Positions 23,943 to 33,857 of a DNA stretch of 34,346 bases are shown here, piece by piece. Both the position numbers and the translations under genes were made by a program. The DNA comes from Amphimedon queenslandica (Eukaryota > Porifera > Demospongiae > Haplosclerida > Niphatidae): positions 12,352-46,697 of the forward strand of contig NW_003546342.1 in assembly GCF_000090795.2 (NCBI RefSeq), read 5' to 3'. Within the stretch, counting starts at the first letter, position 1. Every line of letters begins with the position of its first letter. The notes beneath the pieces were generated by a model that was given only the letters and a program-made list of their open reading frames with translations, was not told the origin of the DNA and did no database searches.

Positions 23943-24492
23943 ATGATCGAATTTGAAGACTTGAAGTTCATAAAATTTGACTACAATGATTGGAATTGCA
24001 GGTGAGTATTAAACAAAAATTTAGCTTAAATTTGAATGGTTTATAATATTATATTATTGCTTGACTTAGGGTGGGTTTGTACGCTTAGTCTCGCGAGCCA
24101 GACCATTCCCCAGCCTACAGTCATTGGGGTTGTCCACCCCAATGACTGTAGGCTGGGAAATGGTCTGGCTTGCGAGACTTTTGTACGCTAGCGTCATGAC
24201 TGGAAATACTGTATGAACAAATGGTAAGATGCATCAATGTGACACTATAGAAATTTTTCTGTTCCGACACTTCAACACTTTTTGCTCTTGGTTTGTATAG
24301 CACTTTCGATTGCAATGCTAGCACTCTAAAAACAATGCATTACAAGAACTCACCTTTCACCCTTTCATTCTTTATTTCAGCATGCACCCTCACTTTATTT
24401 GTACGTACATAAATTTTTATTGCAATAATATTATTAATAAGCTGTTTACCCAGACACCCACATTAGCCCGACCTGTAAAAGGAGAAGTATAA
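23943..24492 (+). CDS. Doubtful spliced short ORF (56 aa) head-to-head with sacsin-like gene
   Basis: I do not recognise a family. Exon 1 (23943-24001) reads MIEFEDLKFIKFDYNDWNC and ends in phase 2 at a strong donor, CAG|GTGAGTATT. Exon 2 (24381-24492) follows a good acceptor (TTCTTTATTTCAG), joins in phase 2 and runs to TAA. The intron contains the palindromic MITE at 24086-24179. A shorter ATG at 23984 in another frame uses the same donor. It could be a tiny gene, a 5' non-coding exon pair, or promoter-associated divergent transcription. Good splice signals are the only support. Confidence 0.22.
24076..24189. mobile_element. Palindromic MITE with 43-bp arms and 10-bp target-site duplication
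   Basis: Arms at 24087-24129 and 24137-24179 are inverted repeats matching at 41 of 43 positions around a 7-base loop. The outer end reads agtctcgc(g/a)agccagacc. The direct repeat tttgtacgct flanks it at 24076-24085 and 24180-24189, a probable target-site duplication. There is no internal coding capacity, so it is a foldback, non-autonomous DNA element. A 10-bp duplication fits Mutator-like elements better than hAT (8 bp) or Tc1 (TA), but the superfamily is a guess. Confidence 0.8.
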
Positions 24493-25220
24493 ACTTAACT
24501 GAAGTTGCCTTATGTGAGTAATTAAATTAATTATTTGTAATTTGACCAAATGCCAAACTAATTTTTTATGCCTTTGCATTGGCAAGGCCGGACAATTAAA
24601 ACCCACAATTCTAACTTGATGAACAGTGCACTATATAGTTCTTTAAAGTTTTAAAATGCTAAAGTATATGCGTGTAATGATGCACTTAATTAGATATGTA
24701 AATATGATTAGTGGTTGCCGAATGGTTTTATTGAATCAAATAATGCTTTACTGTAAATTTATGCAACAGAAAAATTTTGTGTTTCAAAATTGTGCTGTGA
24801 TTTATTTTTTACGCAGTAAAACTGTTATGCATTATTGAATGTGGCATGTAACTGCAAAATTCTAATTCCAGTAAAATTGAAGTCATAGGAAAAACTTTCT
24901 GATAGATAGTACTTTATACTGAGTTATTCAGCAATGTATTATCAGGCTCATAAAAGATCCATTAATACATGTAAAATAATAATAATTATGTGTTATTTTG
25001 GATTCAGCTTTGAGTTGGTGTTTTGATTTGGCCTAATTCTTTTAATTAGACCTCAATTTGCAATTGAAAAAGAAACAATGTTTCCATTTTAGTTAAACAG
25101 TTTGACCAATTAATTTAGAATGACGATGATTAGGGATAGCAAGATGAAAGGTCTATCTCTTTTTATTATGACCGTACAATGTGTGCATGTACATGTATGT
25201 GTTAGCTAGTGCCTGTCAAT
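24493..25220. other. AT-rich gap without recognised features
   Basis: Low-GC sequence. Short open frames (for example 24656-24838, plus) lack splice context and any family resemblance. Confidence 0.5.
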
Positions 25221-25221
25221 T

Positions 25222-26110
25222 TACTACAGTATAGGGTCTTTGACCAAATATTGCCAAAATTAAATAGGCAAGAATTTTTATTTTTATAATTTTTCCTGAT
25301 GCATATACATGTTTTTATGTTGCATAAAAAGTTTGAGCTGATTCCGATCAAAATTGGATTTTTTACAAAATTTTACAGTTACTCCAGAGTTGGGTAAAAG
25401 ACCCTGTACATAGTACAGGGTCTTTGGCCAAATTTTGCCAAAATTGAAAAAGAGAGAATTCTCCATTTTTATAATTTTTCCTGATGCATATACATGTTTT
25501 TATGTTGCATAGAAAGTTTGAGCTGATTCTGATTAAAATTGTATTTTTTACAAAATTTTAAAGTTGCTTCGGAATTGGGTAAAAGACTTTGTTATTATAG
25601 TACAGGGTCTTTGGCCAAATTTTGCCAAAATTGAAAAGGAGCGAATTTTCTATTTTTATATTTTTCTTGATTTGTACATGTATTCCTGTTCTTATCTTGT
25701 GTAGAAAGTTTGAGCTAATTTTAATCAAAATTGGATTTTTACAATTTTTTAAGCTGCTCAAAAATTGGGTAACAACCCTGTACAAAGTTTTGGTCAAATT
25801 TTACCAAAATTTAAAAGAAGAGAATTCTCTATTTTTATAATTTTTCCTGATACATATCTCTGTTTTACTGATTTCAATCAAAATTGGATTTTTACGAATT
25901 TTTAAAGTACAGGATATTTGGCCACTTTTTGCCAAACTTTAAAAAGAGAGAATACTCTATTTTTATAATTTTCCTGGTACATACAGGTACATGTTATTAT
26001 GTTGCCTAGAAAGTTTGAGCTGATTTTGATTAAAATTGGATTTTTTACAAATTTTTGAAGTTGCTCCAAAATTGGATCAATGACCATGTACTACATGTAT
26101 AGTACAAGGT
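25222..26110. repeat. Tandem array of ~190-bp AT-rich repeat, about 5 copies
   Basis: Units start with 'tacagggtctttggccaaat' or a variant at about 25222, 25409, 25598, 25789 and 25910, with a fragment from 26101. Each carries in order 'ttgccaaaat', 'gagagaattct', 'tttttataatttttcctga', 'catatacatg', 'gaaagtttgagctgatt', 'atcaaaattgga' and 'aaagttgct', then 'ttgggtaaaagaccctgta'. The unit start and end are inverted versions of each other (cagggtctttgg against aaagaccctg), so each junction can form a hairpin. Copies 1-3 are the closest; the fourth is truncated. Confidence 0.85.
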
Positions 26111-26229
26111 ATTTTTCCAATACTGGCTAGGAAAGAATTCACCATTTAATGTTGTACATGTACATGTATATACAAATATAATAGTCAACATTGTGTTTTA
26201 AATTTCTTTCATTATATTCTCTAGTCTTC

Positions 26230-26709
26230 ATTCCTTGCAAGTCGTTTCTTCACAATAATTTGATAAAGATAGTAATAGATCCATTAGTCTTGATGAGATG
26301 AGGAATGGAATCAAATTATTAATAAAAGGGTCACAACTGGATAACTTACATTTTAATTTCAAGTTTACAATGTTGATGGTAAGCAATTTGTACATGTACA
26401 TGTACAATGTATGTGTTAACGTACATGTGCATGTACATGCACATGTATGCACCTCCATTGAACAGACAGCACCTAGTGCACCAATTACATTCCTTACTAT
26501 ATAAAATAGCTTCCACATTGAGGACACCTTTGTACAACAGACAAACTTTCTTGTACCATAGTGTTCATCTACACTGTACTATTGTATTATTAGAATTATT
26601 ACTAGGTGATGGTGCTATTGACTATGATGAGTTGAACCAAGGCCTTGAAAGTTTATCAAATATTGATGAAGAAATTTTAGAGACAAACAAAATGCATTTT
26701 TACATGTAA
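26230..26709 (+). pseudogene. EF-hand pair pseudogene, calcyphosin-like
   Basis: An EF-hand loop DKDSNRSISLDE (26262-26297) fits D-x-D-x-N-x-x-I-x-x-x-E. A second loop NVDGDGAIDYDE is split by an intron: AATGTTGATG at 26369-26378, donor GTAAGC at 26379, acceptor TACTAG, resuming at 26606. The bases between the loops number 71, one short of the 24 codons usual in an EF-hand pair, so the loops are in different frames. Upstream, residues resembling the calcyphosin helix (SRFF) are also one base out of frame and meet a stop before the first loop. Two indels suggest a decayed calcium-sensor copy, but assembly errors could do the same. The last piece reads LNQGLESLSNIDEEI and stops at 26709. Confidence 0.5.
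26388..26450. repeat. ACATGTAC palindrome cluster with a 26-bp perfect palindrome
   Basis: Overlapping GTACATGTAC units fill this stretch of the pseudogene intron. Bases 26422-26447 read the same on both strands over 26 bases, centred on tgcatgtacatgca. Confidence 0.85.
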
Positions 26710-27289
26710 TACCAGGTAGGCAAACAAATAAATAAAATTATAAATAATTTTTTTCTAGTTCTGCAAAACTTTGTCGGGATAAAAAAATTTTGGAGAGATT
26801 TTGGCCTTCCTGGTTGCCATGTAAACATGTCAGAAATGATTGGTTGTATTTCATCTTTTTGTTTGTGTTCTTCAAAATTAATATTTTACTGTTTGTAGAC
26901 GCAGCAATCAGATACAAAAAATCAAGTTAGTAATAATAATAATAATATTAATTAGAATAATAGTTTATTATACAAATGTATTGATGTCATTTACATGTGC
27001 TTGTACATGTACATGTACATGTATTTGTGTATAATTATGTTCCCTCCCTCCCCTCTCTCTTTTTTAGCATTTTAATATCAATAGCCAGAGATGCTGGTAC
27101 TTGTCTCATCAAGTAGTTGTCCTTATACTAATATATTGACACTCATTCGATCAGCAAGACTGTCTATTTGACAAATTAACTACATAAGATTGTGGGATAT
27201 ACTATTATCATACTATCTCTAATCTCTTGTTATTTCATGGCACATTTTATAAACATCAGTAAGTTATAGTATTAATTATGAACTGAGTC
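26710..27289. other. Gap with simple repeats only
   Basis: Contains an ATA-rich patch near 26930-26960, another GTACATGTAC run at 27002-27022 and a pyrimidine tract near 27041-27066. No coding exon is supported. Confidence 0.5.
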
Positions 27290-27690
27290 ATGTTTTAGTT
27301 TTTTGAAAATTTCCTCCAAAATTACCCTCAATTTTTGTTACATTTTTTGATAAATATTGACATGTACTTAGTATGCTATATAGAAAATTTGAGCTGATTC
27401 TGACTGAAAATTTTTAAGTTTTGACTTTTTTAATAATAGGCAAATTTTAGGGGGAAAAGCAAAGTTTGTCAATTTTTCTCCTCTGTTTTGTTAAATTTAT
27501 TTGCTCTCTAATTTTTATATTAAATTCATTTTAAAGGCTTGGTTTCCTTAAGGCTAGATAGCCCATAATTTTATCAAAAAATTGCTCCAAAATCACCTCA
27601 AATTTTTGTTAAATTTTCTGATACATACTGATGTCCTTATGCTATATAAAAAATTAAACTAATTCTTGCTTTGACTTTTGAGGTATAAGC
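27290..27690. repeat. Two further diverged units related to the ~190-bp repeat
   Basis: Motifs such as 'tgctccaaaatcacctcaaa', 'tttttgttaaattttctgat', 'atgctatata' and 'aaaatttgagctgattctga' occur twice, at about 27305-27420 and 27575-27680. They resemble the 25.2-26.1 kb array but are older or a different subfamily. Confidence 0.5.
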
Positions 27691-28039
27691 AATTGAAGAA
27701 ATACATTTCTATATACATGTACAATACATGCATGCACTGTGTAATCTTGACGTTCTTGTTTCCATTGATGGTAAGATCATGTTCTTTTCTGAAGGAAGAT
27801 CCTGTAGCTATGGCAATGTACATAACATGTATGCTATATTGGTGTAGTTACATAAGTGGTGGGAGGAGCTCATGTCTACTGGCATAAATTTTGATTTTGG
27901 CTGTTATGTTAACCCTTGTTACTTGAGTATCAAACCCAGTGTTTTTGACATGCTAAATTACTTTTTGCTCACAACGTCTATTAATTGACTAATGAACCTA
28001 CATGTACCTACCTAAACTACCTTAAATAGCCCTATTGGA

Positions 28040-28490
28040 TCAGATGAGTTTGTTTATGAATATGTGCATGACACAACCAAATGTATTCTCTTTGTCCCAG
28101 CTTGTCTTGGTGGTCTTGGTTTTACTAATCTAATAATGTCAATTAAGCAATATAGTGATTACATCTTTATCCTCACAGCCTCATGTTAATGCCATCATTG
28201 ATTCACTATCTTATAACTGTCTCGATCGTTATTTCTGGTACAGTATCACCTCATCAAAGAGTTGTGTGAATCAGAGTCACAAATAAAACTTAGATGCTAT
28301 TACAAGACTTCATTATACTTCCCTACTAAACTACTATGTTGTCTATAGGCAGCTATAGTGAGTCTGCTGCTCTTCCTGGCTCAATCATATCAAAGAGCTG
28401 GTTTTGTCTTTCACTTTATAAAGGTGCATTTTGAAATGCATTATATACCAGTATGGTTGGACTCCCCCTCATGCTCTCAACTGAGGCAAT
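28040..28490 (+). pseudogene. Decayed non-LTR retrotransposon (LINE) C-terminal fragment
   Basis: Broken frames carry pieces I recognise from the region after the reverse-transcriptase domain of invertebrate LINE proteins. LFVPACLGGLGFTNL at 28089-28133 resembles the LP-x-R-x-GGLGI motif, followed by a residue run similar to the usual S-x-x-IT element. Near 28390-28435, SWFCLSLYKGAF resembles the FSLHKGAF-type motif, and one frame away YQYGWTPPHAL (28448-28480) resembles RYGWTPP-x-LP. At least two frameshifts and several stops separate these blocks. No 5' half, poly-A tail or target duplication is visible, so it is a dead 5'-truncated relic. The family assignment is from memory of motifs. Confidence 0.5.
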
Positions 28491-29236
28491 TTCTGAAAAT
28501 TGGTTTGAAAATCTCCTCCAATTATTGTGTCTTTGAGCTTTTTTGACTGATTTATAAATTTCAACCCTCAAAATGCATTCTGTGCATTGCCACTGCAGTT
28601 AGTAACTTAGTACTGATCAATGTTGTACATGTACATGTAACAAGTTCCCTAAGGTCTGGTTTATTATTAATATGTTGTAGGGTCTTGTTGAATACTTTGT
28701 CATTGGGTTTGAGGTTTCCTCTTACCCTGTTTACTTCAGTACTATAGTCCACAAGATACACCCACTCACTGACATTAGAAGATATTCTTCCATACACATT
28801 CAAACAGGTGGGTCTGGTTTGAGACTAATGTACTCATTACTGTCTATACTTATTAATTAGATGAAGGACAAGTCAGTATATTAAATACTGCCTGTCTGTT
28901 TGTATGTACATGTACATGTACATTACAGTCACTCCTGATGATACATTTTTATAAATTATTGCTACTAGAAAAATGTAAACATTAAGGAGCTTCGTCCCCT
29001 AGCTATGCAGATTAGGTCATTTAACTTTGATAATACGAAGTTTCTGACCCTCAATTTTTGCAAGGGTCAGGCCACGCCTGACTGGGCTAAGTTATGGTCT
29101 GGCTGTGCGAGACTATGTGCAATTTGCTGTACCATCATTGCTGAACTCTTCTTTAATAAATATTTTTTGTAAATTAACAAAATTAAAAAATATATATTCA
29201 AAATAAGCAATAATAAGAAAGTCAATAAAACTACTA
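28491..29236. other. Gap downstream of the kelch/ZU5 gene with a MITE end and a hairpin
   Basis: Bases 29094-29114 match the end of the 24.1-kb MITE with one inserted base. Bases 29044-29070 form a hairpin with 8-bp arms (ctgaccct/agggtcag). ACATGTAC repeats occur at 28623-28638 and 28905-28922. The 3' UTR of the kelch/ZU5 gene should lie between about 29140 and 29236. Confidence 0.5.
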
Positions 29237-29629
29237 TTAAGCATCAATATCAATATTAAAATCAAATCCCAGTTCATTTCTAATAGCTTCAATCCAGTCC
29301 TCACCTAAAGCTATTGCTGCATTAGCATAACTGCCTCTCACAGCAATGAATGAGCTTAAGAACTTTTGACAGTGCTCCTGCACTTGAGGTAACTTCCTCA
29401 TAAAACTAAGACTAGCCTTCAACTCATCAATGCACTCTTTCATTGAAGGAGCTTCTCTAACTTCATTACTAATAAGCTTAGCTGCGTACAACTGATTGAC
29501 AAGACCAGTAAGAGACTTTTTCGGTAAAGAATTAAGATCAGCATAATGAGATACAAGAACATCATTGATCACTTTCTTTACTTTATTGACATCAACAGTA
29601 GCTGATGGACCTAACAGAGGTCAAAGGTC

Positions 29630-29682
<53 letters not shown>

Positions 29683-32600
29683 ATCACTTACTAGTTCCTC
29701 CAGTGGATGATACTGACGTTGATTCATGTACTACATTAGAGGAGGAGGAGGTAGTAGGATCTGATTAATATTAAACAAATAAACAATTGAAATGATTTAA
29801 CCATTACTTGTCGAAGGAGGAGGAGGAGCAGTTCTCAGTGATCGGTGAATGAACAATGTAACAGGATCAGCCACTCCATCCAGTGGTACAGAGTAATGTA
29901 GTGATGGTACAGCACCAGGTGATCCATAGACTGATACCAGACAACATGGAGGAAGAGGATAATTAGCATCGCCAAAATTATCAACATCACAACGGCGCAA
30001 CTAATATAATATACACACACCAACCATCAGTCATACATTATTTTGCAGTACTTACTCTACAAGGTTTAATGTGAGGCTTAATACTCCAACCAGTGAATGG
30101 CTCATCTTGAGGTGCATCAAACTTCAATTCAATATATGAATAGAAAGGAATAAAAGAAAAATAAACATATTGACCAATCTCAGCTTGTACGTGTTTCTTC
30201 TCAATAAACTATAAAATCAAAATAGTGATGATAATAATGACTAAATTATTAATGTATGTACACATACCTCAAGGAGAGCACTTAATTTCTTAGCTACAGT
30301 AAAGGTCACTAAGTCTTCAGCTTCTTTCTTCTCATAATAAACCAGTCCAGCATATGTTGCAGCCTCTTCTACACCAGTGGACCCTGCTCCAACTATAAAT
30401 AAATGTGCAAATCATTACATACAGTTTTTAAAATCATAGCTACATGTCCATGCATCAATTATTCATTACCAGCAGTTTGTTCTTGAGGCTGAGGTTCAGT
30501 ATTCTCCTCTACTCTTAAATTCTTTCCATCATCAACTGGATCAATACTGGTATCACCTTCAAGTTTCTCCTCTTCTGTTGCATTTACTTGCTCACTAGTA
30601 TTAGAATCAACTATACAAGTGAGATCAGTTATCATTGACAGTGTCGATGTAAGTACTTACTATTAAAATCTGAACCAATCTCAGTACAAGGCATTAGAGC
30701 AGTTGCTTCTTCTTCTTTATGATTCTTTGACTCTCCTACTCCTCTATTTTTTTGCTCTTCATTTCCTTCCTCATGTAATGGCTGACCTCCAGTCTCCCCC
30801 TTTTCCTCTACTCCCTCATTACTAGTAGACTCTCCTATATAGTGGAATAGATTCAGTTCATTATATATACACTAGTACACACTCACTGACTCATTACTCA
30901 CCTTGTCCTACACTGCTACCTCCTGGTGGATCTTTAGTCTTATCAGAATAACTGGATGAATCGCTATCACCATCTTCCACTTCCTCCTCAGTTTCCTCTT
31001 CTGCTTGTTCCTCTTGCTCCTCTTCCTCTGACTCGTCTCCATTAGTTGATGATTTGGATAGAAATTTCTCACCAACAATAGCTACCAAACAGAACTCTTT
31101 ACGTTGAATGGATCCATACCAACTATCAGGTTTAAACTCTCCTCCCTCGACTACTGAGAACTGGTAAGGAAGACTGGGTGTGCTCACAGGAGCTATAGCA
31201 AACTTCAAAAATCGTGTAAGACCTGGTCGTCCCCTCAGATCAATGCAGTGCTCAATTTCTACTTGCAATGGCTTCAAGAGAGCCTTGGATACTGAAACAG
31301 CATAAACAGCACTCACTAGTACTGTATTTTTTGGAAAGACAAACTGTCCTCCTACAAGAGCAGCCACTGCTACCTCAAATGTATTGGTGGGTAATAAGGT
31401 ATCTTCTTGTACTCCAATCCTTAGACCATATTTCTCCCAATTAATTAGTTGAGGTTTCTCTCCTTGAACTAGAAACAGCTTCTTCTCTGCTACCTGTACA
31501 TCACTCAGACAGTCCAAATTATCTATCAGTAGTAATAAGACACACAGTCAGTCAGTCAGTCAGTCAGTCAATAATACTCTTACCCATTGAAGGGATCAGG
31601 TAATTAAATTGTAGTCCAATGGAACTAGTCTCTTTGATAGGTTGCTTGAGGACCCTCTCTTGTCTTTCTTTCACTAGTTTGGCTATGTACAACTCCTTTT
31701 CTTTAAGGTCTATTAATTAATAGAATATAAATAATTGATAATGATACACTAACCAGCAGTGATCTGTTTCTCCTCTACATGTACTTGTGAAGTCAGTTTG
31801 GCTATAACTTTGTCTTTCTCTGAAATGTTAGTTTTGAGATTTTGATTATTGTCTACACAATAAACATACATTGTATTCTCTCATCTAATACATGCTGTGT
31901 GTATAATTAACTAACCAATAATGATCTGTTTCTCCTTGAAATATTGTTCCTCCTTCTGTTCTAATAGTTTAGCAACTTTGAGTTTCAGTTTCTCATAATC
32001 TTCTACATTAATAGAATATTCTCTCGTCTAATATCATGTAATGATGATACACAAACCAATAATAATCTGTTTCTTCTCCTCTACTTGTTTCTTTTCTTCC
32101 AATATTTTACTTATATATCCTTCATTATCGGCATCTTTAGCTTTAAGCTTCTCATATACTTCTATTATCAATAAAAATACAATAAAATGATATTTGTAGC
32201 TTATATTCAAATTTGCACTGCATGTACAGTAGCCCATAAATACATGCACTAAGGTTCGATACCAGAAATTTTTAATTGATACTGATACTAAGTTTGAATA
32301 TCAGTTGAATGAGTAGTCAGCTACTGCGCATGCGCAGATAATTTACAATTAGTTATTAATAACAATCAATGAAAATGAGCCGACATTTTTGTAATAATAA
32401 AAGGGTGTGACCATTATTATGACGTCAAAGTAGGTGTAGTTGGGCGTGGTCACTACTCTCCTCGCTACCAGGATTTGTTACTTAGTATTTGGTATCAGAG
32501 GCCTGGTACCGGATATATAAGTACTTTGGTATCGTATCACCCACCTCTATAAGGCTATTGATAATGTTATCATACATGTCTATGATAGGCAAAGGATGTT

Positions 32601-33857
32601 ACAGTGAATCCCACTATATTATATATGTATATATTATATATGTACTATGATTATTGCTAATCATACCATATATGGTAAGCAGAGCTCACTCTACATCAAT
32701 CTCATTATTTCTAATGCATGGACAATTTGACCTATATTGAGTACAGGATACTATTTCCATACTCAACATTGTCTAATCCACTAGTATTATAATGCAAACA
32801 ATGTACACATAAACAACAGTACAACACAATAGTACCTAATTCAAGAAATGATTTATCCTTTTCTGCTTGCTCAAGGAGAGTGGTAGCATCATCAAGTTGC
32901 TGAGTAAGTGTTGCCTTCTCTTGAAGAAGTTGTTGCTGCTCTTTGTCTTGATCTTGCTGTATCTGCTCCTTCTCTTTTATTTCTCTTTGAAGCTGTTCCT
33001 GATAGAATTCTCTTTCTCTTTCTAATTGAAGACGATTTTGAAACATTTGAAGCTGTTTATCTATTCCTAAATTCTCCCAATCACTCAGTATTCTTCTTCT
33101 TAGCTGATCTTGATACTGGTCCAGAGGTATTACACTAGTAGACCAATCATTATCACTAGTATATCCTATACAGTAACAAAATACCATATAGCAGGAAATT
33201 TTCATTGGGTGCTAATTTCATTTGTTTCATTGGCCAAAAATTTGAACAAACTTCTTAGACAATGAAAATTATTTTAATCTAACTAAAATTTTTGACCCAC
33301 ACAGATCCTCTTTTCATTACAGCCATGGCATAGCAATCTGTGGCATTATCTGGTTCAACACTGAATGGCAGTTCTTCTCCAACTAATGGGCTCCAAATGT
33401 CTTTATAAATGTGATAACTATAAACCATAGACATTCTTCCATCTTAAACCACACATGTGTTAAGTGGGTGCGACGGTGAAAATTTATGTTAGGCAAAGCA
33501 AAAATAAAATCAACAAAAATATCTGGTAAAGCCTGCTTGGAAAGACAACAAAAGTTTCTGGCAACAAAAATTTCCTGCTATACGGTAGTGGAGAATGAGA
33601 AATACACAAACTAATTCCAGTTAGTTACTAGGATTCATGTTTAATCATTGAATGTGTGACCTCTGTCAGTTAACCATTACACATTCAATACACATTATAT
33701 CTACTACTGTCTACATGTACTTACTGAGTTCAATAACTGCTGTATCAGTGTATGATGAATCTCCTCCAAACTCAATTATCCAGTCAGTAGTTGGGGTCAC
33801 ATTCCAAACTGAGAGAGAATGCCAGTATCTGTTAGTGACATTGACTGGTAGATTAAT
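29237..33857 (-). CDS. Kelch / coiled-coil / ZU5 / alpha-helical domain protein, 3' part (14 exons, 909 aa in window)
   Basis: Probable cytoplasmic adaptor. Exons in transcript order: 33857-33725, 33165-32836, 32161-32057, 32002-31916, 31852-31754, 31709-31584, 31522-30902, 30834-30661, 30610-30470, 30392-30268, 30208-30056, 30000-29808, 29760-29692 and 29610-29237. The sum is 910 codons with the stop. The first exon is a kelch blade (RYWHSLSVWNVTP, WIIEFGG), so more blades lie beyond the window. The next five encode a Gln/Glu/Lys-rich coiled coil. Exon 31522-30902 holds a ZU5 domain (WEKYGLRIGV, GGQFVFPKNTVLVSAVYAVS, VEIEHCIDLRG), then an acidic Glu-rich segment. Exons 30392-29808 look UPA-like (PSLHYSVPLDGVADPVTLFI). 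The last exon is an alpha-helical bundle (SLTGLVNQLYAAKLISNEV ... ALGEDWIEAIRNELG), perhaps death-fold. ZU5-UPA-helical order recalls UNC5 and PIDD. The last two assignments are tentative. Confidence 0.8.
29633..29677. repeat. (AC)n microsatellite in an intron of the kelch/ZU5 gene
   Basis: About 22 uninterrupted AC dinucleotides lie in the 81-bp intron between the last two coding exons and make up more than half of it. Confidence 0.95.
31545..31570. repeat. (CAGT)n microsatellite in an intron of the kelch/ZU5 gene
   Basis: Six and a half CAGT units sit in the short intron just upstream of the ZU5 exon on the coding strand. Confidence 0.95.
32324..32427. promoter_or_regulatory. NRF1-type and CRE-type palindromes in an intron
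   Basis: CTGCGCATGCGCAG at 32324-32337 contains the NRF1 consensus, and TGACGTCA at 32420-32427 is a perfect CRE. Both lie in the 674-bp intron 32162-32835 in an otherwise AT-rich context. They could mark an internal promoter or be part of an inserted element whose degenerate ends contain 'gatacca' motifs (32268-32290 and 32490-32545). This is consensus matching only. Confidence 0.35.
33182..33586. mobile_element. TA-flanked MITE (Tc1/mariner-type) inside a kelch/ZU5 intron
   Basis: Ends at 33182-33206 and 33562-33586 are inverted repeats: tacc(a/g)tatagcaggaaattt, with about three differences in 25 bases. Each begins with TA, consistent with a TA target duplication. The element is 405 bp and has no transposase, so it is non-autonomous. 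It fills most of the 559-bp intron between the kelch exon and the coiled-coil exon, ending 16 bases from the acceptor. Confidence 0.75.
33279..33425 (-). pseudogene. HIRAN-like domain fragment carried by the MITE
   Basis: An open stretch of 48 codons reads SYHIYKDIWSPLVGEELPF then VEPDNATDCYAMAVMKRGSV and stops. It resembles the HIRAN-type pattern (hhY-x-x-IW, then E-x-x-N-x-x-D-x-x-A-x-AV), which I recall as a dispersed ORF piece in cnidarian and sponge repeats. It has no start, lacks the C-terminal half of the domain and is wholly inside the transposon ends. It was probably captured or is a remnant of the autonomous parent. Confidence 0.5.

Noticed and set aside
25222-26110. Regular repeats as a CRISPR array
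   Set aside because: Units are ~190 bp, diverged and contiguous without unique spacers; this is eukaryotic satellite-like DNA.
28561-28803. Minus-strand 80-codon frame (MNVYGRISSNVSEWVYLVDY...)
   Set aside because: Composition is protein-like, but I found no family, no phase-matched splice partners and it adjoins a LINE relic; possibly part of that debris.
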